A program made the position numbers and the translations under genes. A stretch of DNA of 64,000 bases from Mytilus edulis (taxonomy: Eukaryota > Mollusca > Bivalvia > Mytilida > Mytilidae): NCBI RefSeq assembly GCF_963676685.1, contig NC_092349.1, forward strand, positions 35,446,293-35,510,292, given 5' to 3'. Position 1 is the stretch's first letter. Each line of letters begins with the position of its first letter. The notes under the pieces are model-generated. The model searched no databases, was not told the origin of the DNA, and was given only the letters and a program-made list of their open reading frames with translations. Shown piece after piece: positions 1 through 12,700 of the stretch.

Positions 1-791
1 CGCAGAGATTCTGCAGTATACAGACATATCCGTTTTAACGCTTGATGAATGTGATCAACTAACAGAGGCCCCTTTGGTCAATTCTCAAATATGCGCTATT
101 GACAAAAATCTGGAAAAACAAGCTTGTTATGTGAGTAAATAGACATACAGAGATATTATTTTAATCTATACCATGTAAAGTATTAAGCATAATTATGCGA
201 CAGCGAAATGACTTCTATTGCATGCATACATATAACTCAAGACTTATAAAAAGTTTTTATGAAATAAACTGTACATGTGCTTTTTATTAGGTTTTTGATG
301 GTAATGTTAATGTTTAAAACTACTTAAAAGGATAAGTTGTTAATGGGAATCCATGATAAAAAGTACGATTAGTTTGCAAGTCTAATGGTTCAGTTTATTA
401 TGTTTTGTTCATTGGAAGAATTACGTATCTGTTAAATTGATATTTGAAGATTTGAAGAGTGACCAATACGGTCCAAAGTGAGCAAGAAAAACATTTTAGA
501 ACGACTGCAATTGATATGGATTACTCTTATAATTTATTCAGACACTCTTCGAATAATTAGATAAAGTATTCTTTATTTGTATTCAAATTGTATTTTGATA
601 CATTATACACTATTTTTCAGGGTGACGGTGGTGGACCTTTGACCTGTCTTGCAGGGAAAACTCGTGTTCTATGTGGTCTTTTCTCGTGGTTATATACATT
701 TTGCGATGGAGACAATCCGTTCGCTTATACAAATGTTACTCATTACGCTTCCTGGATTAAGCGGGAAACTGGAATAGAAGGATTCCCGTGA
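1..791 (+). CDS. Gene A: 3' end of a serine protease homologue (5' part outside window)
   Basis: Two exons are visible: 1-130 (reading frame from base 2, donor GTGAGT at 131) and 621-791 (acceptor TTTTTCAG, stop TGA 789-791). They match the last two coding exons of genes B and C in frame and intron phase; the final exon is 171 nt, as in gene B. The peptide is the C-terminal half of a chymotrypsin-fold domain. Cysteines equivalent to 168, 182, 191, 201 and 220 are present, followed by the usual strand and C-terminal helix (YASWIKRETGI). The active-site loop reads ACY-GDGGGPL, so Ser195 is Gly while Asp194 and the oxyanion Gly193 remain. By family knowledge this cannot act as a normal serine protease. 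It is presumably secreted, like its paralogues. The positions of His57 and Asp102 lie outside the window and cannot be judged. Confidence 0.88.
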
Positions 792-831
792 CGTTTACAG
801 ACGGACCAAAGCTGATAAGAAAATTCACTGA

Positions 832-837
832 AATAAA
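832..837 (+). promoter_or_regulatory. Polyadenylation signal of gene A
   Basis: AATAAA lies 41 bases after the stop codon of gene A, in the same relative place as the signals of genes B and C. Confidence 0.6.
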
Positions 838-1429
838 ACATAAAAATCGCAACGTTTTGTTTTGTGTTTCATATGAAGTTAATAATATATGCACTGGTAT
901 ATACTAAGTACAATATCTTTTGAATACTAGAGTAATTCTGCCCCTATCAAATTTGGACATCTACATACATCTTATGGCGATAAAATGATGTATGAACCAT
1001 TTCTTTTTAATTTTTGATATATGCATCAAAAGTGCAAGACATTTTTTTCTAAACTCAACAATAAAAAATGAATTACATAAATGATGTAAAACTCATCGAT
1101 ATAGCTCGTTGATCTTCTGTACAATTTGAGTTTTTCTGTTCAGAATTTGATGAACTTTTTTTTCAGGAACATTTCAGATTGTTTATTCCCTCATTGTTTC
1201 AAGCAGTTTCATAGCAAATGCAAAAGTCTTTAAAGAGTTATATATGTCAAACCACATCATCTATCAATAGCCTTTCCAATTTTACACTGGAAATTTTTCA
1301 AAATTACTCCCTATATAACATGTTTGAGTGAATTGTAAATTAAATTATAAAAGGAACCTGAACATGCTAATTGTCAAACAAAACAACATATCGCGTACAA
1401 TAAACATATGCGACCATTTGATGATACAA

Positions 1430-1615
1430 GGCTTAAAATGTAATATAACAGTTTTTGGTGGGGTTTGTGTTGCTAAGTCTTTGGTTTTTTATGTTGTGTC
1501 TTCTGTACTATTATTTGTATGGTTGTCTTTTTATTTTTAGCCATGGCGTTGTCAGTTTATTTTCAATATATGAGTTTGACTGTCCCTCTGGTATCTTTCG
1601 TCCCTCTTTTATATA
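1430..1615 (+). repeat. Partial copy of the GAGCAGGATCTGC mussel repeat (family 1)
   Basis: Holds only the 3' half of the family, from TTTTTGGTGGGGTTTGTG to GGTATCTTTCGTCCCTC. The equivalent place in unit 2 (about 27425-27450) lacks it, so it arrived after the duplication or was lost there. Short open frames here are repeat-derived, not genes. Confidence 0.7.
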
Positions 1616-2820
1616 AAAAATACTCACCAGTTAAGCTAGAATCAAAAGCATTTTTAAAAAGGCCAAATGAAAAATTAAGTTACAGAGCATTCAGGGCAAG
1701 GCTATCCTAAGCATAGTAGCCAGTACTTTTGCGTTGATCTAAAATAACAATTATATGGGAATTTTAAATTAACATTACTTCTAACTTTTCCACAATCTGA
1801 TTAATTATGTAGCGTTGTTTTTTTTAACATATACATGTTTTCGATAAAGTCATTGAGGTGTATTTTCGATTTCTGTCAACAATCACAGCATGAGAAATAT
1901 GGATTTGTGTAACACTTGTTTCTATATTGAATTTTAAATGTAAATGTTGAAATATCCGCTGTTAAAGAGGTAAACCAGGGTTATGCAACATTCAATACTG
2001 TCTAAATGTAAACATTATAATGTGCCTAAAAGCATATGGAATTACCTGAAAAGTTTAATAACAGATTTAAAACAACATTAAACAATATGTTCTACAAATT
2101 TTAAAATCATAACATAAATACAGTATAATTGTGTTCATTAACATACATATGTTTTCGATGCAATCACTGAGGCGTATTTGCTATTTTTGGCAACAATAAG
2201 CTAAACATGAGCTATAGGGATTAATAGAACCTTTGTTTCTATGAAAGTTTTGGAATGACTCTTCGCCTTATCATCCATATTTCAATTAAATTAATAAGGT
2301 TAAGAAAAATTAAACCTTACAAAAAGAGATTAAATTATGCAGTTATAACGTCTCATGGCTAGTGTACAACATGTACATAACTGTATTGTAATTAGTTCTC
2401 GAATACAAAAGACAACATTCAAGCAGAAATAATCTGAACAATAATCCTAGTACAAATTCATGCTAACAATAGACATATAAGAACACATATATCATGTATA
2501 TAGTACTTACAATGTAGACAGTGACATGACTGTCATCATAAATGATGTACAATGAATAATACGTCTGTAGACTCGATGAGAGGGGGATTTTGTAGATTAT
2601 GTTCGCTTACTAAATAATCAGAAATTTGGTGACTATATTTAACGTATTTATACCATCGAACTAGAGATAACTGATACAATAGATACAGTTAAGCCTGTCT
2701 TATATCATGACTTACATTTTAAATTGGTAATGAGGGTCGGTTGAAAACAAAATATAACGACAAAATAGATGATTTCAGCTTCCCAATTGTCTCCATTTCT
2801 ACGAAGCAACAATCTTGCAG
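1616..2820. other. Intergenic duplicated spacer, no gene seen
   Basis: AT-rich spacer. The first part (to about 2060) is collinear with 27470-27890. Between 2060 and 2820 no match in unit 2 was noticed. No coding potential or RNA gene was recognised. Confidence 0.5.
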
Positions 2821-3064
2821 CGCCTGAAAACGAAATATATAGCTTTCAATTGATACGATAATCCCGGGCTTGTATTTCCTATCATGATTATCTTGAAAGA
2901 GGCATGCTACTCACAAGGAATCTGTTACACTAAGAGTTTCAAACGGTGAAGTAGGTAGATGTCATTTCTGAGTACAGTTTACGGACGCCATCATGAGTTT
3001 GTTAACCATGTTTGAATATTCGTTGCACAGATAATATTGGATACGTTCCAAATATCGAGACTAC

Positions 3065-3372
3065 AAATTATATGTCTTTTTCACGAATGAGACCTACTGA
3101 TTTATACTCTTTACCGGGTTTATCATAACATGAGCGACACGACGGATGCACCGTGTTGAGCAGGATCTGCGTATCCTCCTGGAGCATTTGCGTTCACCCA
3201 CAGTCTTTTGTGGGGTTCGTGTTGCTTACTCTTCAGTTTTCGATGTTGTATATTGTGAACTATTGTTTGTCTGTTTGTCTTTTGCATTTTTATATATGGT
3301 GTTATCAATTTTTTTCACCTTTGAGTTTTATGTCCCGCTGGTATCTTTCGTCCCTGTTTTGTAGAATTTTGG
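3065..3372 (+). repeat. Family 1 repeat copy (GAGCAGGATCTGC)
   Basis: Reads through CGACACGACGGATGCACC, GAGCAGGATCTGC and ends in GGTATCTTTCGTCCCTG. It has a collinear partner at 28285-28590, so this copy predates the tandem duplication. Confidence 0.75.
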
Positions 3373-3455
3373 GACGAAACCAACATTACCTATTACAATA
3401 GTAATATATCAATTCATCACACGTGTAAACATGTCCAATTCACTGGTTGTAAGCA

Positions 3456-5050
3456 GATGGTCGTAACTTAAAGTTACGACCATCCGAAAATGGGAGACAA
3501 CTCTAGAGGACAGTTTTTCTTTTCCGATTTTCGAGCATTAAAAGTTTCATTTGAGGTAAACCGCTTGTCTCACACATACTAATCCTGAGTGCGTTGATAT
3601 TGAAACCAAATTTGATACAGAAAATCATTCCAATTTGCGTAAACTTCATTGTAGTATTTTGGATGATGGTCGTAACCGACACAAGATGGGCGTAACTTTT
3701 AAAGATGACCGTAACTTTTTTTGTTTATGTTTTAAAACAAAAAATGTATACATCTGTCGTAAGCAAAATGCGTCCACAAATCCGAAAGTTAAGCAAATAT
3801 CTGAAATCTCGACCTCAATTTACTCAAAAAGAATCACATGAAGGTATATTTTATTACATTTAGGTTTTAATTTCCCATAAAGACAAATAAAATTGAGAAT
3901 GGAAAAGGGAATGTAAAAGTTTGGATTATGAATCCAATTTTGAAAGTTTATTTAAAGTTCATATTCCTCAGAAACACACTTTTCAATATTACATTTTAAC
4001 ACGCTTTTCAATTGTTTAAAAGATACACTAAAATTAGAGTAATTTCCTGGGTTTATTTTCATATCTTTAAAATTTGTATCTGCAAATGAGTACCAAAAAT
4101 AATTTTCTGTGGAATGTAAATTTATGTTTGTTTGTAGATATTCTTTATAAAAATTCATGAGTGTTTGAGTTTTTATATAAGAGTTCAAAGTAAATCTACC
4201 TAATTCTGATCTGGCACCTATGAAAGTGACTGTCTTTTTCAATCCTAATACCACTTTACAAAATTTAGAACGAACCATCTTAAAGTGATACTTTTCTGCT
4301 AATGTAAGAGTATTGCAAAAAGTATTTTCATAAAAGCTGACTGAAAATTATCCATAAACCAAATTTCAGAGTTGTAAGTCGGTATAGGTCTTATAAGAGT
4401 ATCAAATAATTTACATGAAAAAAGTAGGACTTAAACTGTCCCTTGTCTTACACCTCTAATAATTGGAAAAAAGAGTGTACAGTTCCAATCTTCAGTGCGG
4501 ACTGTGATATACATATTTTTCACAAAAGTATAAAGCTTCACACCAACACCATCATTTATCAATTTAAACAAAAAGCCATTATGCCAAACAGAGTCAAAAG
4601 CACCACGCAAATCTACAAAACAAGCTTTGTCTTATTGTTTTCAATTATTTGTAAGTGTTTTACAGACCGAAATTCTTTATAACACGTTGCATGTAAAAAG
4701 AAAACTTCATAAATATATCAGATATTATATTCATATAATAAAAAACACGTTTAAAGCTCTTGACTTGCCTATTCAGTCCTATTTAATTAAGAGTTACGAC
4801 CATCCCCAACTTTTTTGTTGTTTTAGTAACGACCATCTTGCTCAAATTTTTGAATGACTATTTAACGAAAATTGGAATGTTTTTATGTATCAAATTTGGT
4901 TTCAATATCAACGCACTCACGATAAGTATATATGAGACAAGCGGTTTAGCTCAAATGAACCTTTCACTGCACGAAAATCGGAGAAGAAAAACTGACCTCC
5001 AAAGTTGTCTCCCATTTTCGGATGGTCGTAACTTTAAGATACGACCATCC
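3456..5050. mobile_element. Foldback element with ~260-bp inverted arms enclosing a LINE fragment
   Basis: The left arm (3456-about 3720) and right arm (about 4793-5050) are inverted copies of each other. Both tips carry a short palindrome built on GATGGTCGTAACTT and its complement, and both contain the same inner stretch (an A/C-rich CAAATTTGGTTTCAATATCA segment on the right, inverted on the left). Unit 2 runs without a gap from sequence matching 3405 to sequence matching 5680, so the element is a later insertion or was deleted there. The interior carries a minus-strand reverse-transcriptase remnant, listed separately. Confidence 0.75.
3952..4645 (-). pseudogene. LINE reverse transcriptase fragment inside the foldback element
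   Basis: On the minus strand, from about 4645 down, the translation contains FVDLRGAFDSVWH, followed by GVRQGT, the hallmark RT motifs of a non-LTR retrotransposon (the normal GVRQGD has lost its Asp). After stops and shifts, an open frame at 4278-3952 (108 residues) gives CKVVLGLKKT and ARSELGRF, the region after the polymerase in this kind of LINE. The frame is broken several times, so it is dead. The 5' end of the polymerase, any endonuclease and the YADD box are missing. A related C-terminal piece occurs at 52020-52680. Confidence 0.72.
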
Positions 5051-7730
5051 GCATACCACCAGTGCTATTGAATATTACCAATTTTCCTTATAAATCTTAC
5101 TACATTGTACATGAATACACATCAACAGTTGTGAAAAACAACCGACTGTCATATTCATGACTTGGTACAGGTATTTCCTATTTTAGAAACGGCGTCTTAA
5201 ACATAACACAGACATGATAACGTAGATCAAAAGCAATAAAAAAATAAGGATACAAAAGTCAACATTGTGTTTATATTCCTAATCTGTATATAGATAATCA
5301 AATGTGTAAACAACGAAAAAAAAATGGCATATAGACAAGGCATATTAGCAAAAAAAAAGACAACAATAAAAAACAAGACTACCGGACAACAAAAAACACA
5401 TCAGCAGGGTGTTTACGCATCGGGCCACGTCAAAACGATATTACCAAAAATGAAGTAAACAGTTACGGTTAAAAATATACAGAGAAAAATTAAAAAAAAT
5501 ACGTCTATAACATGTTATAAAGATGATTAATAATGTTAGTACATAAAATCTATACTTCAAGACCATCATGCATTATTTTTGAAGTTGATACGGAATATTC
5601 ATCAACAACTATTTTCGATGAAATATGTCCTATGGTGACGTTTTATAAAGTCTGAGTAGCAGACGGAAACTTTTTAATACTGAATGAGCTGGGAAATGTA
5701 TATCCCACATGAAGCTGAGTCCGTATTATTGCTACTAATTAGGTTGCTGGAAATTTATAACTTCAAAATTTAAAATCATCTTGTTTGTCATAGACTATGG
5801 TATTGGAATGACTGCTCAGGTGAAATTCTAGATACAAAATAAGGCAATTGACACCTTTCTTAACAGTTTATTTTGATTTTTCTTGAGAGGCGGTTACTTT
5901 TATAAGACAACATATTGGGCTTAGTACAACATGTACAAATGTAAGAACAAACCAATCATAAAAAATATTTTTTCTATAATTTCATACTTTTAAGTTAAAA
6001 TTTATTATTTCATTGAACAATAATAGTTTCTACAATATTTTTGAATAAGTACTTAGGAGGTTAATATATACTAATTAACTAGAAATAAACCCTTTTCATC
6101 GTGTTAATTGACTGTAGTATAAAGTACCCTTAAATGACCAGTGTCAAACCAGGACAGTGCTATGGATCAGAATATGGTTATCGTTCTGAAACACCTAATA
6201 ACTCCCCAATAATTGGTGCGGTTCGTCAAGCTCAGTTTTGAGTATTATTAGAAAATGTGGTTGATTTGCATGTACCAATAATTTGCATGTAGTATCAACT
6301 ACCATAATTTTTGAACTCTCTAGCAGTAAATGAATGTAAGAATGAATAAATGAATGAACTAGTGTATGCATAAATGTAAAAATAAATGTATATTCATAAA
6401 AATGTGTCAATGATAGTATATATTGTAAATGTCCAATATAGAATAGTACTAGGGTATAAGCTATTCTTTTTTTTAATAAATTGTTATTGAGAAAAATTGT
6501 TTTTCCCGAAAGTCTTCCCTTTAAAATATATCATTGATATTGTCATCTTTGTTTTCCGTTGTAAAATTGATTATACAAAATAAAAAAAAAAAAAGAAAAA
6601 ATACTCACGAGGAAGTACATGTACGTTTATAGTAAAGCAAGATATTTCATTGGATCGTCAATAGCCAATAGGAAACTTTATTAACTTCCTGTTAAGTTTT
6701 TCTACCAAGTTATCAAAAAATTTTCCTTGAATTATTATTTTATATTTTTCAAAGTCAGTTGTTTGGAAAATAGCCAAACAAATATTACGTGTCAACAAAT
6801 ATATTAAAACTTTCTGTTACTTTAATTGATTTTCAAAGGAACATGTTTTCTTTGAGTCAATATAACCAAGAACAAAACGCAATAGTTACAATTTTTATCT
6901 GCTCATAGTAAAATAAAACTGTCTGTAATCACAGCAGTGCATATTTAACCCTATACCAGCCTTTAACTAAATGAAGATGTGAAACTAATACAATATCCGG
7001 TGTACCGGTGCCCAACCATCTAATAACCGCAAACAGTTCTGTAACTATGTAACATACCAACCAGCTATAAAAGTCGTTTGAAAAATAGTTGATCCATTAA
7101 CTCAATACGAAAATAAAAAAATCGAACACAAAAAAAACCACACAAATAACTTAGCTTATCGTACCCGCAGTAAATAAAACATAGTCGAAAGACAAGAACT
7201 ACAAATTAAACCTTCATGTTTCCAAGACAAAATATCAGTTAGTATTCCACAGGATGTATTGTAAACTACATGTATGTCATTAACAATCTAGCAAAAAATG
7301 AGATTGGACATGGTCGAAATATAGTCTAATTCATTGTATAGCAATACATATTTAGTTCAACCTTAGTATGTTAGTGTCGATGAAAACAATATTCAAATAT
7401 TTTTGTTCCAATTCATGAAATCCCTTTACCAGGAATCTGATTGAGTTAATCAAGTTGTTTTCTTTAACATACACATTTTATCGATAAATTCATTGAGACG
7501 AATCGGCTATTTCTGTCGCAGCATGAGAAACATCGATTAATGTAACACTTGTTTCTATTTTTGATCTACAATGTACTCTTTCTATAGAGGAACCAAGGGT
7601 TCTTTAATCGAAATGCTAATTATATTTAAAGTAGTTTAAAAATGAATAATATTTTTCAATATCTCATCGTTATCAATTCACCAAAAGCACACATGTAGCT
7701 ATTTCATGTATTTATGAACCCTAAACAGCT
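5051..7730. other. Gene-free spacer upstream of gene B
   Basis: 5690-5950 matches 28648-28915 and 7200-7730 matches 30895-31430 in unit 2. The middle (about 5950-7200) differs between the units: unit 2 carries other insertions there. Short open frames are not supported by any motif. No RNA gene was seen. Confidence 0.5.
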
Positions 7731-7746
7731 GGTTAATCCCAACTTG

Positions 7747-7753
7747 TATAAAA
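7747..7753 (+). promoter_or_regulatory. TATA box of gene B
   Basis: TATAAAA, about 25-30 bases before the conserved TCCCCATCTTA block where transcription probably starts. The paralogue has TATAAAA in the same place (31428-31434) followed by the same block. Conservation between the units is the main support. Confidence 0.6.
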
Positions 7754-7775
7754 GGTTACGTCATGTCCCCATCTT

Positions 7776-7926
7776 AACCCTATTAAGCGACCTTCGGAGT
7801 CTCTCGAACTTTTATCTTAAGACATGATCCGGTAAACGATCTTTACTTTTCAGAATATAAAACACAACCTCACGTATCTTGTGGAGAAGGACGGTTTTTA
7901 ACAAAGAAGCGTTTTTCAACAATTTG
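7776..7926 (+). other. Non-coding leader exon of gene B
   Basis: Start is inferred from the TATA box; the end is a consensus donor (TTTG/GTAAGT at 7927). The same exon ends at 31620 in gene C (TTTTG/GTAAGG). The shared stretch GACATGATCCGGTA and the donor are kept although flanks differ. It would be joined to the exon at 9655. Confidence 0.5.
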
Positions 7927-7944
7927 GTAAGTTACTTTATATAA

Positions 7945-8447
7945 TAATAAAATAAACTCATCATAGATACCAGGACTAAATTTAGTATATACTCCAGACG
8001 CGCGTTTCGTCTACAAAATACCCATCAGTGACGCTCGAATCCAAAAAAGCTAAAAAGGCCAAATAAAATACGAAGTGGAAAAGCATTGAGGACCAAAATT
8101 TCTAAAAGTTTTGCCAAATCCAGCTAAGGTAATCTATGTCTGAGGTAGAAAAGCCTTAGTATTTCAAAAATTCTAAATTTTGTAAACAGTTAATTTATAA
8201 ATATTACCATATCAATGACAATTCATGTCAGCACAAAAAGTGCTGACTACTGGACTGGTGATACCCTCCGGTGAAATAAATCTCCACCAGCAGTGGCATC
8301 GACCCAGTGGTTGTAAATAAACTCATCATAGATACCAGGACTAAATTTTGTATATACGCCAGACGCGCGTTTCGTCTACAAAAGACTCATCAGTGACGTT
8401 CGAATAAAAAAAAAGTGAAAAAAGCCAAATAAAGTACGAAGTTGAAG
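7945..8447 (+). repeat. Tandem dimer of the CCAGACGCGCGTTTCGTC repeat (family 2)
   Basis: The block ATAAACTCATCATAGATACC ... CAGACGCGCGTTTCGTC ... ATCAGTGACG occurs at 7955 and again at about 8310, a period near 355 bp, with a link carrying CAGTGGCATCGACCCA. Gene C lacks it at the matching place in its first intron, so it was inserted within some 20 bases of the leader-exon donor region of gene B. Confidence 0.8.
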
Positions 8448-9154
8448 ATGATTCACATTCTTTTGGTTGGTTAATATACAAATTTAAGCTATTTGTAAAA
8501 ATATATGAGAAAATGTTGAATAAACAAGATTACAATAACATGATATAATAGTTTTAACAAAAAAGCCAATGTACATAATTGATTATAACTTTATTACTAT
8601 CATTATTTGATTAATTACTGTTGAGGTAAACAGCTAAAAGCAACACATTCTAAATTATCTTTATTTAATATTGGCTATTAAGTAAAAACTATTTGATTAT
8701 TGGGTAAATTAAGACTTGTTAATATAGAAAATAAAACTCTTACAAAGGCTTTAATTTGTTTTTAAATTCACTTTTTTGTTTATTTGTTCGTAAACTAAAC
8801 ACGGTTTTTCATTTAATGTGACAAAATCGGTTGGAATTAAAGTATAAAATTTGATGTCTATTTCCTACACGTGTACAGGAGTTGCTATGTATAACTACAA
8901 TTAAGTTAAAGACGGTGCTATATACAGGACTATAAACACACAGACGTGTAAAATTCGTAAAACGTGTTTTACAAATATAAAGAAAAATATATTAAACATT
9001 TATAAAAGTAGAATATCGAATGAACAGAAACATGATGGAGAGATTGGGTGTGTTGTAAGTGAAAGATAAATATTGCTATGCATGTGCATTATTCGCAAAA
9101 TGAACATACGCTTACCAAGTTATGAGGTGGAATAATTAGTTATGAAAGATACTA

Positions 9155-9205
9155 GGCTTATAATTTGATACGTCAGACGCACGTTCCGTCTACATAAGAT
9201 AATAA
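9155..9205 (+). repeat. Fragment of family 2 repeat
   Basis: Contains CGTCAGACGCACGTTCCGTC followed by TACATAAG, a diverged core of the same family. Confidence 0.5.
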
Positions 9206-9654
9206 AATAAATCAAATCTTTAGATCGGATTTTCAAAATCGGTACAAAATTCAGAGATACATTTAAACCACATTGTTTTTATGTTCTACACGAAGAAGAA
9301 AACAGTCAACATCATTACCGCAGTAAAAAAATACAACTGTTCTAATATATATAATGGGAAAAGAATGTATTTAGATACAACTAATTTTTTGATTACATAT
9401 ACATGATATAGTTGTTAAATCTTATATCATTTTGTTTTTGAATGTTTATTATTTGATTTGATTTTGAAGACATTTTTGCTCAAATTACATTGCTTCATTC
9501 AAATATAGTTCGTTGAACGTAAAACATGCAAGGTTAATATCAGTTAAATCGATTTTTTAATTGGTTATTTAATGTTGCTAATTTATTTGTATTTACTGAG
9601 ATTTGAAGACCAAGTCTTGTCGGAATAATTAATGTCAGATCAAATTTGTTTTAG

Positions 9655-9718
9655 CTATCCCGATAGTAGACTGCACTGAAAATGTACACAATATTTAAAC
9701 TGGCTGTCATCGTTACAG
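9655..9718 (+). other. Gene B exon with start codon (27 nt UTR plus 37 nt coding)
   Basis: Acceptor TTTTAG at 9649-9654, donor GTAAAG at 9719. It is 64 nt long, exactly like its partner 32911-32974 in gene C, and both have in-frame stop codons just before the ATG. Confidence 0.75.
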
Positions 9719-12700
9719 GTAAAGTTTAAGTTTCTTTCTTGGAAAGGGAATATCATACAATTTTTTCCAGTGCCTGGGGGAGATTTGAAGATTTGTTTAC
9801 CCAAGAAAAATTATATTTCACGAAGGTATCGCCCAAGGAAAATATGACTGTTCGAGGATGAACAAATCTTCATATCTCTAATAGCCAAGGGAATTGAATG
9901 TTTTATTCCACTGCCTATATATGTACTTATATGTAACTCTTGAGTATAAGATATTAATTTACATAGCTGGGTTCTTATCCGTTTGTTTTTATAACTAAAC
10001 AAAACATATACAATGTTAATCACCACCGATTTAAAGTTATGTATTTATTCATTTCTGTTTGTTGTTAGATCTGAAATAATTCATAAAATACAATATTACT
10101 ATACTTAGTCTATCTATATCAAAACGTGTTAAAACATTAACCGCGGGTAACGTCGCACCAGGCAATCCCGACATTCAGAGGGGAATATGTTACTCAGAAG
10201 GGAATATGAAGTTTTGTTCGATGTCACTTGGGATAGTTTCAAATGTTGATTTCGCTATCAAAATCAAAATGCAGTTGAATAATATAATATAATATGAAGG
10301 TTATGTTTTTATATTCAATTTGTTCAAAATTTAAAAAAAAACATGTAGTTCTGATCACTTTTGATTATCTTAAATGTTTTAAGACAATTAATCATTGACT
10401 TGTGAAGTGTTAACAGTGGTAAAGAATGAAATGATTTTGATTATACATCTTTAATGTGAGATGTATTACTAATTCAGAACTTGAAAAGCTATACGTGCTA
10501 TAAATTAAATATATATAAACCAATGTATCACCAATGTTTTAATTACATCGGCATTTCTTTTTTTCAGCTTTTTTGCCCGACAAGGTAAATTAATGAGGGT
10601 TTTTTTTCCCTCTGTTTTTATTCTGTATAAAGAAGGTCTTGCTTTTGTGTCATAAAATATGTTTTTACAAATACTGAACAGAAAGTTTGTAAATGAAAAT
10701 TATTTCAAAAACGTACATAACACTAAAATTTATAGATTTGTGTTGTTTACTTATTTTAGAATTTTTAATATGATTCTTCCAGTTATTTCATTCTCATTAT
10801 AACACATTTCACCTCTTGGGCGATATTGATAAGGCTTGTTATTGAATAATCGTATATCTTCATTTTAGCAGGAAATAGAAGTTTATAAATTTTCCTTATT
10901 AACTAATAGTTGGAAGACTAGTTGTATATGTTGTGCTAAAACTTTGTGTGCACCCTTACATTGAGGCTTCATCAATGTAAATGTAGTATATGTACCATTG
11001 TTTATTTGTTTAAAACCCTTTTAGTTTTACACATTCTACTTAAAAAGTAATCAATGTTGCACATCGTTCTATAGAATTTTTAAGTCAAGTGGCAATTATC
11101 TTCTAATAATAATTAAAAAAAAGTAAATAATATGTTGTTTGTTTTATTATACAGACTACCCAGATAGTTGCTGGAAATGATGGAGCTATTGAGGATTTCC
11201 CCTTTATCGCAGAAATTCAACAACGTGCAAAACGTCAGGAACCCTGGAGACATTGGTGTGGAGCTGTTATTATCTCAGAAAATATGCTTGTTACTTCAGC
11301 AGCCTGTCTTAGAGGACCGTATGTTATTTAAATGTTTTCCTTGGACATATTTTATTCTTTCCATGTTATCTTTTTAACATATGTTACCAGAATGTACTTG
11401 GGGCCGCCAACTCTATTTATTTAATAGTACGAACAGAATCATCTTGTCTATATATACCATTTGTATCTTATGTTTAGGATGCGTTCCCTTCGTCATACTA
11501 AGCTCAAGTATGCACCAACTCAACTTATATTGACAAAATAACTTCGCCTTTGTTACAAAAGTACGAAGATTTTCTCCTTGTTTTTGTATAAAACTAGAAG
11601 TAAAGCTTTCAAAATAGATTTATTCCAGTACCAAATTATGTTCTTTTTCGTGATTTTAATGTTGAAGTTCAAGGCTATAAATGTTTGTTATTGTTACATG
11701 TTCTGTTGTTTTCGTAGGAAGTGTGTTTGAATCCCCCTAAACTCTTTTATCCCCTCGCATTTAAAAAAAGAAAGAAAACCAATTAAAACTCTTTTACTTT
11801 TTATGATACTTCAAATAACATATATTTGCATTAAACCTAATTATACATTGAACAAAATAAAATCAACATGATCTATTAGCTGAATGGCTTCGAAAATAAC
11901 TCTAAACGCATGGAACTATAAATGATATTGTTTGCAATTGAACGAATTGTCAGCATAGTTTAGTCAATCTAGCATTTAAGAAGATACCATTTTGAACAGT
12001 AAGGCTTATCTGTTGTTACGACGCCGAATCTGTCTGTTCTTGTTATGTTATCATATAGATATTTTCAATTTCAATTGAATAAAAATTTTACACTCAGGTT
12101 GGATTGCTTTGTCTTCAGTTTGAAGTTGTATGTATTTCATCTAAATCATTAAAAAGGTGATTTTTGAAGAAAAAAAAATGAATAACTTGCATTGAAATTA
12201 AAATTCAGACTTCTCTAATTTACTAGCCACTATCTATTCCGAATTTAATTGATGTCTTCTAAATGTTGCGTAATTGAAGAAACAATTAGTTATAAAGCTA
12301 TTCTGTCAAAAATGCAACTACAATTAACAGTATCTCTTCAGAGAATACATATATTGTAAATATATTTTTTTCGGGGTAAATAAAGGTCTTAATAGCTGCA
12401 TATGATCAGGTCAAAATACTGAACTATTATAATTGAATTTTCAGAATGGTAAACAGGCGAGTAAGGTGTGGCTTCGAGAATTTTGCAGATCCAAATAAAC
12501 AAATAAGAACTATTAAACACTTCAAAATAGTAAGTATCTGTTATAGCTATTGTAATTCTTGTTTAAATTGAAGGGAACAATATGCATGTTCATTTATATA
12601 GAATTGAAATTTAATCAAAAGAAAAAAATATTGATGAGACCCAACAAGTCCTTCAAGACAAAACAGTTCCTCCAATAAGGCCTGCAACATTTTTTTGTAA

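Noticed and set aside
3146-3401. Open frames with hydrophobic translations near 3.2 kb
   Set aside because: They come from the family 1 repeat, and similar frames appear in the copies at 1430 and 28303.
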